This document shows positions 15,476-22,865 of a stretch of DNA of 24,094 nucleotides, piece by piece (the first letter of the stretch is position 1; every line of letters starts with the position of its first letter). The notes below the pieces were generated by a model that was not told the DNA's origin, made no database searches, and saw only the letters and a program-made list of their open reading frames with translations. Source of the DNA: an uncultured Porphyromonadaceae bacterium (GTDB lineage Bacteria; Bacteroidota; Bacteroidia; Bacteroidales; Muribaculaceae); contig USKE01000002.1 in NCBI GenBank assembly GCA_900555165.1, positions 1 through 24,094 on the forward strand. Direction: 5' to 3'. The translations under genes were made by a program, and so were the position numbers.

Positions 15476-15850
15476 TTATTTGGCGGCGATGACCTCGATT
15501 TCGACGAGGGCGTTTTTGGGGAGCTGTTTAACGGCGACGGCCGAGCGTGCCGGATACGGAGCCTCGAAAGCCTCGGCATAGACGGCATTCATGGCGGTGA
15601 AGTCGTTCATGTCTGCGAGGAATACCGTGGTCTTTACAACATTGGCCATAGTAAGACCTGCGGCCTCGAGTATGGCTTTGACGTTGGCAAGCGACTGACG
15701 TGTCTGTTCGGTGATGCCTTCGGCCATCTCGCCGGTTGCGGGATTCAGGGGAATCTGGCCTGAGGCATAGATGAACGGGCCGCAGTCTATGGCCTGGCTG
15801 TAGGGGCCGATTGCGCCGGGTGCTTTCTCGGTAGCGATCTGAGTTTTCAT
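15476..15850 (-). CDS. ridA: RidA family reactive intermediate/imine deaminase
   Basis: RidA (YjgF/YER057c/UK114) hydrolyses reactive enamine/imine intermediates, such as 2-aminoacrylate released by PLP enzymes, and so protects them from damage. The 124-residue protein has the family signature through GAIGPYSQAI, YASGQIPLNP, the NVKAILEAAG helix and YPARSAVAVKQLPKNALVEIEVIA. Arg102 corresponds to the substrate-carboxylate Arg of RidA. Nothing is missing. Its ATG overlaps the yihY stop by 4 bp (ATGA), so it is the second gene of a yihY-ridA operon, closed by the strong terminator at 15421-15459. Confidence 0.96.
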   Translation of the reverse strand: MKTQIATEKAPGAIGPYSQAIDCGPFIYASGQIPLNPATGEMAEGITEQTRQSLANVKAILEAAGLTMANVVKTTVFLADMNDFTAMNAVYAEAFEAPYPARSAVAVKQLPKNALVEIEVIAAK

Positions 15851-17256
15851 AAATTTTTATGTTTAAGGTTGAAGTTATTGATTGTCAGAGATGTGAGCGG
15901 CGTCTTGCCGGCATCCTGATAGTAGTCTTTTTCGACTTGATCAATTATCTTGTTCAGAGTTGCGAAATTTCTGTTGAAGTCAGGGATAAAGTCTTTTGTA
16001 CCGGTCTCCCCTACTCTCTGCAGTACGTCGCCCAGAGTGAGGCTACCGGGATCAACAGCAGGTGCGACGGCCAGTGCGGCCTCTTCACCTCCTGTAACGA
16101 CACGCTGCACAAGCTTACATTGTATTAGATGGTTTACAGCCGCTGTCACAAGTGATATCGGCAGTCCGTAAATCATGGCTATCTCATGATCTGTCAAGGC
16201 TTTTTCACCTTTTTCAAAACGCTGGGTAATGACTGTCATCACGGCAAGGGTAATGCGGCGGCGGTAAACGGCCGAAATTTTCTCGATCTGGTCCGTGAAA
16301 CTGAACTCAAAGATGTTCTGCGACGAATAGCATAGCACCGCCCCCGATAGTGTTATCACCCACACGAGCTGCAGCCACAGCAGCAACAGTGGTAACAGCG
16401 AGAATGAACCGTAGATGGCATTATATTTCGTGACATACAGCTGTCCGGTAAGAAAAAGCCACTGCAGTATGACAAATGCGGTACCGGCAAGTACCCCCGC
16501 CAGAATAGCGTTCTTGAACTTCACCTTGGTGTTGGGTATGAGCATGTAGGTGCCGGCGAAGAAAAGCCATGTCAATGCAAGCGAAGCCAGATCAAGCAAC
16601 CAGCTCAATCCTTCGGTGAGGAACTTTATGTGGATGAAATTCTGCAATGCCGTAGACATGAACACGTTTATACCGCTGGCGCATATCATCAGTACCGGCA
16701 GAATGAGGAAGATGGCGGTATAGTCGGTAATCTTGCGCCACAGCGAGCGTCCGCGGGCCACACCCCATATCTTGTTGAATGAATCCTCGACGGTCGAGAT
16801 GAGCGATATGAGTGTCCAGAGCAGGAATAGAATGCCGATGCCTACAAATATCCCTTCTGACGACTGTTTCAGATAAGAGTCGACAAATGTGAATGCCGTC
16901 TCAAGAGCCTTTCGCTGAGCCGGGAGGAAATTGAATAGCTGTGTCTGCAACAGGTTCTGGAACCCGAATCCCCTCCCGATGGCGAAAATCAGTGCAAGCG
17001 CGGGCACAATAGCCAGCACAGTCTGGTATGTCAGCGCCGAGGCACGCATCTGCAGGTCGCTGTTGAAAAACGACCTGAGCGACAGGCTGATTGTCTTGAG
17101 CACGTTGACCCACCATGACCGGCGCGTGTCGCTCCATACGCCTGAGACAGTGTATTCGTAGAACTTGACCGTATTGTCAAACAGCCGCTGCCAGAACCCT
17201 TTGCGGGGCGTGGCATCGGCTGTCTGGGTATCTTTCGGTTGAGTGGCTTTTGACAT
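15847..17256 (-). CDS. YihY/BrkB family inner-membrane protein with C-terminal winged-helix-like domain
   Basis: This is a polytopic membrane protein of the YihY/virulence factor BrkB family, whose function is not firmly known. The start chosen gives MSKATQPKDTQ and 469 residues. The upstream in-frame ATG at 17301 overlaps the predicted -7 box and so cannot be transcribed from it, while AAAGGA precedes the chosen ATG. About six hydrophobic segments span roughly residues 70-320, with typical motifs such as RASALTYQTVLAIVPALAL and NAIYGSFSLLPLLLLWLQ. After them, a soluble tail (LTDHEIAMIYGLPISLVTAAVNHL) resembles a winged-helix DNA-binding fold, as often seen in Bacteroidota members. It overlaps ridA by 4 bp. 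It was earlier mislabelled ribonuclease BN in the literature; I see no nuclease motifs. Confidence 0.9.
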   Translation of the reverse strand: MSKATQPKDTQTADATPRKGFWQRLFDNTVKFYEYTVSGVWSDTRRSWWVNVLKTISLSLRSFFNSDLQMRASALTYQTVLAIVPALALIFAIGRGFGFQNLLQTQLFNFLPAQRKALETAFTFVDSYLKQSSEGIFVGIGILFLLWTLISLISTVEDSFNKIWGVARGRSLWRKITDYTAIFLILPVLMICASGINVFMSTALQNFIHIKFLTEGLSWLLDLASLALTWLFFAGTYMLIPNTKVKFKNAILAGVLAGTAFVILQWLFLTGQLYVTKYNAIYGSFSLLPLLLLWLQLVWVITLSGAVLCYSSQNIFEFSFTDQIEKISAVYRRRITLAVMTVITQRFEKGEKALTDHEIAMIYGLPISLVTAAVNHLIQCKLVQRVVTGGEEAALAVAPAVDPGSLTLGDVLQRVGETGTKDFIPDFNRNFATLNKIIDQVEKDYYQDAGKTPLTSLTINNFNLKHKNL

Positions 17257-17298
17257 ATCCTTTCGGGGGATTATGACAGCGCCGGGCTGTCGATATCG

Positions 17299-17306
17299 CA
17301 AAGTTA
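17299..17306 (-). promoter_or_regulatory. -7 box of the yihY-ridA operon
   Basis: The minus strand reads TAACTTTGCG, a full TAnnTTTG match. A weak ATTG lies 22 bp upstream (17332-17329). The leader would be about 35 nt to the ATG at 17256, which supports that start over the one at 17301. Confidence 0.6.
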
Positions 17307-17341
17307 CTCAATCAAAACAATTATACGGCAATCAGGGTTGA

Positions 17342-18766
17342 TTATTTTTCAATAATATATGTGCGGTGGGGTGCGGCGAGGCCCTTGAGACGTCCGTTTT
17401 TCACTTTGAATTCGTAGCCGTAGACCTTGTCGGTGTATGTGCCGGCGGGGAGTGCGGTGGGAACATCCACAAAGTTGGCAATGCCCGAGATGTTTACCAC
17501 TGCCGCGCCTTTCTTGCCGCGGTTCACTACAAGCACCTGACCGTTCTCGCTTGTCCGGATGTCTTCTTTCTGGCCGGCCATGTGTTTGCGGAAATTGTTC
17601 ACGGCCACCACCTCCGGGTGGAAGAACTCGTCATTGCCGCGGGCGCCCAGGATGTTGTCGCCCCAGTAAGCCTCGCGGGTCGAGTTCATGGGACGCGAGA
17701 AGAACAGGGGCACGCCGTTCTGACGGGCGGTAAGGAATACCCAGCCGGTGCGGATCTGGTCGTCGGTGAGTCCGGCGCTCTCATGGGCATTACAGTATGT
17801 GTCGTGGCTCTCGACCCAGGTTGTCAGGAATTCGGGTGCGGCGGCGTGGCGCCAGTCCTTCAGGTCAAGATCTTTGGCTGTACCCTTCTCAAGAGCCTCG
17901 CGCAGCACATGGCCGTAGGACGAGGCGGTCTGCCCCATATAGTCGGCATACTCAGCCTCGGGCACGTTGCGATCCTGCAGAATCTCGCCGTAAACGAAAA
18001 GTGAGTCATAGGGCAGGGCGAGTTTCACACCCTTTACGGCCTTGCGGCCGGTAGCAACATCCCAGAAGTCATTTTCCTTCACACCTGATGCGGCGTCGAC
18101 GGGGTCTGAATGTACGCCGATGTGCTTGGCGGTGTCATAGCGGAAACCGCGCACGCCCATGTTCAGCAGGTCGTTCACGAATTCCATGTAGTATTTCTGG
18201 AACGCGGGGTTCTCGGTGTTCACGTCGGGCAGACCGCCGGTACCTTCGAGCGTACACTGCGCGCGGTCATTGTAGTCGCGTATGGCCACGAGACCGTTCG
18301 AGTGGTACATCTTGTCGCGGCCACCCACGGCTTTGTAGAATTCGGGGCTGACGGCATCGATGTCAAATGCGGTGTGGTTGGGTAGCACGTCAACGATGAC
18401 CTTGATGTTGTATTTGTTGGCCGAGTCTATCATCTCCTTCATCTGCTCGCGTGTGCCGAGGATGGGGTTGCCGACCTTCCAGTCGGTGGGCTGGTAATAG
18501 TAATACCAGTTTCCCTCTTTTGCGTCGAAGATTTTTTTGTTCGCACCCTCGGGGCTGTAGCAGTTCTGCACGGGCGAGGTCTGGATCATGGTAAATCCGG
18601 CATCGGCGATTTTCGCCATATTGGCGGCCATGGTGGGGAAATTCCAGCTCCAGGCGTGCAGGATTGTCTCGGTGTTGGTGGCGTCGGGGTTGTGGTTCAT
18701 GCGGTCTTTGGCGGCGAAAGGCAACGCCACAAGGCCCGTCATGGCCAGTAATGTAAGTCTTTTCAT
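17342..18766 (-). CDS. Secreted alpha-amylase, GH13 (Bacillus AmyE-like)
   Basis: This endo-acting alpha-1,4-glucanase would hydrolyse starch or glycogen. The 474-residue protein has an N-terminal signal peptide (MKRLTLLAMTGLVALPFAA). The four GH13 regions are intact: DVLPNH (126-131), GFRYDTAKH with nucleophile Asp211, YGEILQD with acid/base Glu261, and WVESHDT with Asp322. HAWSWNF, IQTSPVQ and PLFFSRP closely resemble the B. subtilis AmyE type (probably GH13_28; recalled similarity, not searched). It ends shortly after the catalytic and small C-terminal beta domain, without the starch-binding module of AmyE. There are no SusC/SusD neighbours. No TAnnTTTG promoter is seen upstream. The lipobox Cys of surface lipoproteins is absent, so a periplasmic or secreted location is likely. 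Confidence 0.92.
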   Translation of the reverse strand: MKRLTLLAMTGLVALPFAAKDRMNHNPDATNTETILHAWSWNFPTMAANMAKIADAGFTMIQTSPVQNCYSPEGANKKIFDAKEGNWYYYYQPTDWKVGNPILGTREQMKEMIDSANKYNIKVIVDVLPNHTAFDIDAVSPEFYKAVGGRDKMYHSNGLVAIRDYNDRAQCTLEGTGGLPDVNTENPAFQKYYMEFVNDLLNMGVRGFRYDTAKHIGVHSDPVDAASGVKENDFWDVATGRKAVKGVKLALPYDSLFVYGEILQDRNVPEAEYADYMGQTASSYGHVLREALEKGTAKDLDLKDWRHAAAPEFLTTWVESHDTYCNAHESAGLTDDQIRTGWVFLTARQNGVPLFFSRPMNSTREAYWGDNILGARGNDEFFHPEVVAVNNFRKHMAGQKEDIRTSENGQVLVVNRGKKGAAVVNISGIANFVDVPTALPAGTYTDKVYGYEFKVKNGRLKGLAAPHRTYIIEK

Positions 18767-18850
18767 GAATGTAAGGATTGATATTAGGTGTGATAATGTA
18801 CGGTCATGGTATCGAAGTCGCAGACGCAGACGTACATACGCATGTATACA

Positions 18851-18893
18851 ACGGCGACAGCCGCGACTTATTGTAAGCCGCGGACGTCGCCGT
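18851..18893. other. Long stem-loop between rprY and the amylase gene
   Basis: ACGGCGAC (18851-18858) pairs with GTCGCCGT (18886-18893). After a 2x2 mismatch, CCGCG (18861-18865) pairs with CGCGG (18879-18883), then CTTA (18867-18870) pairs with TAAG (18874-18877) around a 3-nt loop. About 17 base pairs form. No T-tract follows on either strand, so it is not a textbook terminator. It lies 45 bp after the response regulator stop and 85 bp upstream of the amylase ATG, both genes being on the minus strand. Confidence 0.7.
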
Positions 18894-18937
18894 GTTCAAC
18901 GTCTGAGTGTTTTTGAGCCACAGCGTCAGGTGGAGAA

Positions 18938-19645
18938 TCAGCTTTCGGGAGCAGCCTCCGGAGCGATGAGCTTGTAACCTTTGCCGTGGATGTTTATAAT
19001 CTCGATCGAGGGGTCATCCTTGAGGTGCTTGCGCAGTTTGGTGATATAGACATCCATCGAGCGGGCGTTGAAATAGTTGTCGTCGATCCAGATGGTCTTG
19101 AGCGCGTAGTTGCGTTCGAGTATCTCGTTGACGTGGGCGCAGAGCAGGGTCAGCAGTTCAGATTCCTTGGTGGTGAGTTTCGTCACCTTGTCGTCGATGA
19201 GAAGTACCTGTTTCTGGGTGTCGAAAGTGAAACGCCCGATTTTGTACATCGTTACCTCTTTCCCCTTCTTGCCCTTGACGCGGCGCAGAATGGCCTCGAT
19301 GCGGAATACAAGCTCCTCCATAGAGAACGGTTTGGTGATGTAGTCGTCGGCACCGATCTTGAAACCTTCGAGTATATCGTCCTTGATAGTCTTGGCTGTC
19401 AGGAATATGATGGGCACCTCCGAGTTCACGGCGCGGATTTCCTGGGCCAGTGTAAAGCCGTCTTTCTTGGGCATCATCACGTCGAGAACGCAGATGTCGT
19501 ATTTGCCTTTGAGGAACGCCTTGTAGCCTGCCTCACCGTCGGCATACAGGTCGGTATTGAACCCTTTGGCCTGGAGGTATTCGCGCAGGAGCATGCCCAG
19601 ATTCTCATCATCCTCGCAAAGGAGGATTCGCATACGGTCGTCCAT
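18938..19645 (-). CDS. rprY: OmpR-family response regulator, RprY-like
   Basis: This DNA-binding response regulator has 235 residues. The receiver domain (about 5-120) carries the acidic pair in LLCEDDE, phospho-acceptor Asp55 in CVLDVMMPKKDG, and FLTAK with the conserved Lys near 85. The C-terminal winged helix (about 130-230) has TTKESELLTLLCAH, NARSMDVYITKLRKHL and the terminal IINIHGKGYKLIAP. The overall sequence fits the RprY group of Bacteroides, named from the B. fragilis RprX/RprY system, which alters porin expression when expressed in E. coli. The partner kinase is encoded 46 bp upstream. A second in-frame ATG four codons downstream (MRILLCEDD) is an alternative start. The regulon is not evident from the window. 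Confidence 0.93.
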   Translation of the reverse strand: MDDRMRILLCEDDENLGMLLREYLQAKGFNTDLYADGEAGYKAFLKGKYDICVLDVMMPKKDGFTLAQEIRAVNSEVPIIFLTAKTIKDDILEGFKIGADDYITKPFSMEELVFRIEAILRRVKGKKGKEVTMYKIGRFTFDTQKQVLLIDDKVTKLTTKESELLTLLCAHVNEILERNYALKTIWIDDNYFNARSMDVYITKLRKHLKDDPSIEIINIHGKGYKLIAPEAAPES

Positions 19646-19691
19646 AGTTGTTAAGTTTTTTATATTATAATTCTTAAATTATCTGAATTGT

Positions 19692-21299
19692 TCACGACTC
19701 TTTAACATTTTTGTCGTCATCGGCCGTGTTATCCGGCTCGTCTGCCTCGGATGCATCATCTTCGGCACCCGAGAGCAGCGGCAGGGTAATCGTGAACGAG
19801 GTGCCTCGGCCGAACTCGCTGTCGACCTTTATCTGTCCGCCCATAAGGCCGGTCATCTTGTTCACGTATGCCAGTCCGAGGCCGAACCCTTTGACGTCGT
19901 GGCGGTTACCGGTAGATACGCGGTAGAACTTATCGAAAATCTTCTTCAGGTCCTCCTTGCGTATGCCTATACCGTTGTCGGCTATGGTGATCTGCAGACG
20001 GTCGCCGGAGATGTCGCGTGTGGTGATGCCGAGTTTCAGCGGCTCATCCTCCTTGCGGTACTTCACGGCATTGTCAAGTAGGTTGAAGATCACGTTGGTG
20101 AAGTGCATCTCGTCGACATTGACTATAGCGTTGTCGGCGTCGAGATGCGCGTCGAGGCGTCCGCCGTATTTCTCGACCTTAAGTCTGAAGGTGTTGATTA
20201 CGTTCGAGATTACCGAGTTCGCGTCGACATCCTGGAACCTCAGGGTGGCCTTGGTCTTGTCGAACATCGACATCTGCAGCACTTTCTCTACCTGGAAACG
20301 CAGACGTTTGGTCTCGTCGTTTATGACACCCGAGATATGCTGGAGCATGGCGGGCGACTTGCGCACCGAGGCATCGTTGAGCATCTGCGCGGCCAGCGAG
20401 ATGGTCGAAATCGGGGTCTTGAACTCGTGGGTCATGTTGTTGATGAAGTCGTTCTTCATCTCGGTGAGTTTTTTCTGCCTGAATGCCAGTATGATGGTGT
20501 AGAGAAACACAATCACCAGGATGAAGGTGAAGATGAACGACGGAATCATGAACTTTACCGAACTCAGGATATATTTCGTTTTCGAGGGGAAATATACCTT
20601 CAGGTAGTTCTTCACCTGCTGGGGATCGTTGCGGAAGAGCGACTGCACGAACATCGAATTGTCGAGCGCGGTCGATTCGGTGCTTTTGAATCCGGCGGTC
20701 TGGTACAGAGCATGCCCGTTGCGGTTCACCACAGCGAACTCGAACGGCAGTTCCAGGCCGTTGTTCACAAGCTCTCGCCTTAGGTAATTGCGCACCGCCG
20801 TAGAGTCGGCGCGCTCCTCGATGGGGCGGTCGGCCGCCTTGTTCATGATGTTGATTATCACATCGTCGATTACCCCTTTCTGGTATAGGTACTGCCCTTT
20901 CAGTTCCTCGCGCATTGAATTGTAGCTCGACTCGAGGGCATCAGCCTGACTGCGTTGCAGATTGTAGATCTTGTCGGGATTGGCACGCAGGGTCACGTCG
21001 CCCGTGAGGCCGCTGTGGGTGGTGAACGAGTATTTTACGCCACCAAGCCGCGAGGAGCCTCCATACTGCGACGAAAGCGACACCGATTCTACCTGCGCCA
21101 CATCCTCCTCAAGGAAATATTTTGCCTCGTCCTGCTCAAGCAGTGACGACACCGCATACAGACTGCGCCTTACCCCCTCGGTAAACTGGTCATCGCGCAT
21201 CCTGATCATGCTCTCCATATACATGATCTGTATATAGAGCAATCCCAGCAACGTGAGGGCCATAAGCACAGCCAAAAGCCATATAGTGGATTTCTTCAT
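19692..21299 (-). CDS. rprX: Sensor histidine kinase, RprX-like
   Basis: This membrane-bound sensor kinase has 535 residues. Transmembrane segment 1 lies at about 7-27 (IWLLAVLMALTLLGLLYIQI), a periplasmic sensor of about 220 residues follows, and segment 2 is at about 250-273. The HisKA domain has MTHEFKTPISTISLA with phospho-acceptor His near 291. The HATPase domain has the N box NLLDNAVKYR, ADNGIGIRKEDL and GFGLGLAYVNKM. The acidic C-terminal tail (EDDASEADEPDN) has no assigned role. The sensor region shows no recognisable PAS or other named fold by eye. It is the first gene of rprX-rprY, with a good promoter at 21411-21442 giving a leader of about 105 nt. Confidence 0.93.
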   Translation of the reverse strand: MKKSTIWLLAVLMALTLLGLLYIQIMYMESMIRMRDDQFTEGVRRSLYAVSSLLEQDEAKYFLEEDVAQVESVSLSSQYGGSSRLGGVKYSFTTHSGLTGDVTLRANPDKIYNLQRSQADALESSYNSMREELKGQYLYQKGVIDDVIINIMNKAADRPIEERADSTAVRNYLRRELVNNGLELPFEFAVVNRNGHALYQTAGFKSTESTALDNSMFVQSLFRNDPQQVKNYLKVYFPSKTKYILSSVKFMIPSFIFTFILVIVFLYTIILAFRQKKLTEMKNDFINNMTHEFKTPISTISLAAQMLNDASVRKSPAMLQHISGVINDETKRLRFQVEKVLQMSMFDKTKATLRFQDVDANSVISNVINTFRLKVEKYGGRLDAHLDADNAIVNVDEMHFTNVIFNLLDNAVKYRKEDEPLKLGITTRDISGDRLQITIADNGIGIRKEDLKKIFDKFYRVSTGNRHDVKGFGLGLAYVNKMTGLMGGQIKVDSEFGRGTSFTITLPLLSGAEDDASEADEPDNTADDDKNVKES

Positions 21300-21410
21300 C
21301 GTCTAACGAATGTTACAGTAAGCTAAAGAATGTATCTGCCGCGCCGTGACCGTGTTTGCAATTAGCACGGAGGCGTTGACAAAAACGCGACACGATTTAA
21401 CACTTCGGCT

Positions 21411-21442
21411 CAAAATTAACATTTCAGGCCCGTTTTAACAAA
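21411..21442 (-). promoter_or_regulatory. rprXY promoter (Bacteroidota -33/-7)
   Basis: On the minus strand TTTG (21442-21439) is followed after 20 bp by TAATTTTG (21418-21411), matching TTTG-N19-21-TAnnTTTG. The predicted start is near 21405, leaving a leader of about 105 nt before rprX. Confidence 0.65.
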
Positions 21443-21519
21443 TTATTTTCGATATTTTTCTGCATTTGGTTGGTTTTCCGTGTATTTTTGTGGCGTAATG
21501 TCAGATGAACGCCTCCTGA

Positions 21520-21551
21520 TTGGAATATAAGCACGGATTTTTGTAATTTTG
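21520..21551 (+). promoter_or_regulatory. Promoter of the CHR transporter-folC operon
   Basis: TTG (21520-21522) is followed after 21 bp by the -7 box TAATTTTG (21544-21551), continuing GCAG. The -7 box is a full consensus match; the -33 box is partial. It predicts a leader of about 55 nt to the ATG at 21614. Confidence 0.65.
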
Positions 21552-21613
21552 CAGCCGATTCGGAGGCCGTTCCCCGGCAGTGTAGTCACGGAGAGGTCTC
21601 CTGCTTGCATCTG

Positions 21614-22288
21614 ATGAAAAGTAAAGACAATTTAACACCTGACTCCCCTGCTCTGACATCCGGGAAAGTCCCGCCCGGCACAGACGAGCGACACTTGTGC
21701 TGGCGACTCTTCTCGTCGTTCGTGCGCATCGGCGCCTTCACTTTCGGTGGCGGATGGGCCATGATTTCGCTGATAGAGCGCGAGGTGGTCGAAAACCGCC
21801 GCTGGATTCCGCGCGAGGAATTTCTTGACCTGCTTGCCGTGGCCCAGTCATTGCCCGGCATACTGGCTGTGAACATCGCTGTTGCCGTTGGCGACAGACT
21901 TAAAGGGATGCGTGGCTCGGTGGCAGCCGCGCTCGGCACCATTCTGCCCAGCTTCTTGATAATCCTGTTGATTGCCGTTTTCCTGACCCCCGACCTGATT
22001 CAGCACAACAGAGTGGTATCGTCGGTATTCATGGGCATCAGGCCGGCGGTTGTGGCTTTGATAGTGGTGCCGGTAATCAAGTCGGCCCGCTCGGCACGGC
22101 TCGGATGGAAGACGCTCTGGATTCCCGTAGTGGTGGCACTGCTCATCTGGTCGAAAATACCCTGGGTCTCCAACCCCATTTTATTTATAGTGATTGGCGG
22201 AGTCTGCGGCTGGTTGTGGCTGCGGCGCCAGGAACGACGCCTGTCGACGGCGGCATTAGACCGTAAGGAGAAGGAGGAGGGAGTATGA
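21614..22288 (+). CDS. CHR family (chromate/anion) transporter, first half-size subunit
   Basis: This is a membrane protein of the CHR superfamily, whose studied members export chromate, though many gut members probably move another anion. It has 224 residues from the ATG (MKSKDNLT). A TTG three codons upstream (21605) is in frame but weaker. After about 35 polar residues come the signature FTFGGGWAMISLIEREVV, the helix-turn segment LDLLAVAQSLPGILAVNIAVAVG and several hydrophobic helices, ending in a charged tail (ERRLSTAALDRKEKEEGV). It is half the size of one-piece ChrA and is followed by its partner with a 4-bp ATGA overlap. Such short CHR proteins normally work as heteromeric pairs (family knowledge). 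Confidence 0.9.
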   Translation: MKSKDNLTPDSPALTSGKVPPGTDERHLCWRLFSSFVRIGAFTFGGGWAMISLIEREVVENRRWIPREEFLDLLAVAQSLPGILAVNIAVAVGDRLKGMRGSVAAALGTILPSFLIILLIAVFLTPDLIQHNRVVSSVFMGIRPAVVALIVVPVIKSARSARLGWKTLWIPVVVALLIWSKIPWVSNPILFIVIGGVCGWLWLRRQERRLSTAALDRKEKEEGV

Positions 22289-22854
22289 TTTACCTGCGTC
22301 TTATATGGAGCTATCTTAAGATAGGACTCTTCGGTTTCGGCGGCGGATATGCCATGCTGTCTCTGATCGAGAACGAAATTGTCGGCCCGGGCTGGATCAC
22401 CGAAAAGATGTTTACCGACATCGTGGCGATCTCGCAGATGACCCCGGGCCCCATAGGTATCAACTCGGCAACCTACATAGGATATGCCGCCCCGATACAT
22501 GCCGGATATACCTCACCGCTATGGGGCCTGCTCGGGTCGGTAATCTGCACGTTTGTGGTTGTGCTGCCGTCGTTCCTGCTGGTGGCTTATACGAGCCATT
22601 TCATCAGGCGACACAAAGAGAGCGTGACAATCAGGGGCATATTCATGGGCCTCCGACCTGTGGTGATAGGACTGATCGCGTCGGCGGCACTGCTGCTCAT
22701 GAACGGCGAGAATTTCGGCCACGGGAGCCGCGAGATTCTGATTTCGGTCATCATAGCCGTAGCGGCTCTGGCCGTGAATCTCACCACACGCATACACCCG
22801 ATACTCATCATAGTGCTCTCGGGGCTTGCCGGTTTCTTTATCTACTACTTCTGA
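22285..22854 (+). CDS. CHR family (chromate/anion) transporter, second half-size subunit
   Basis: This is the partner of the preceding gene, with 189 residues and almost entirely membrane-embedded. It repeats the CHR signature as FGFGGGYAMLSLIENEIV, then ISQMTPGPIGINSATYIGY, and has several further hydrophobic segments ending close to the C-terminus (GLAGFFIYYF). The ATG sits in the preceding stop (ATGA), with the purine-rich AAGGAGGAGGGAG just upstream, so translational coupling is likely. It lacks the N-terminal polar extension of the first subunit. folC begins 11 bp after its stop. Chromate as the real substrate is only a family label. Confidence 0.9.
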   Translation: MIYLRLIWSYLKIGLFGFGGGYAMLSLIENEIVGPGWITEKMFTDIVAISQMTPGPIGINSATYIGYAAPIHAGYTSPLWGLLGSVICTFVVVLPSFLLVAYTSHFIRRHKESVTIRGIFMGLRPVVIGLIASAALLLMNGENFGHGSREILISVIIAVAALAVNLTTRIHPILIIVLSGLAGFFIYYF

Positions 22855-22865
22855 CCCTTACAGTT

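Larger units (their letters stand above)
21300..21613. other. Divergent intergenic region between rprX and the CHR transporter genes
   Basis: These 314 bp hold no credible ORF. They contain the minus-strand rprXY promoter (21411-21442), an AT-rich stretch (about 21430-21500), the plus-strand chr promoter (21520-21551), and a leader for the CHR genes that includes the short palindrome GGAGA-GG-TCTCC (21591-21602). Confidence 0.75.

Noticed and set aside
17257..17301. N-terminal extension of YihY
   Set aside because: The ATG at 17301 overlaps the predicted -7 box; the ATG at 17256 has AAAGGA in front and lies downstream of the predicted start.
21591..21602. Palindrome GGAGA-GG-TCTCC before the CHR genes
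   Set aside because: It is short with a 2-nt loop, no second copy was noticed and it has no clear regulatory match; it is noted only as part of the leader.
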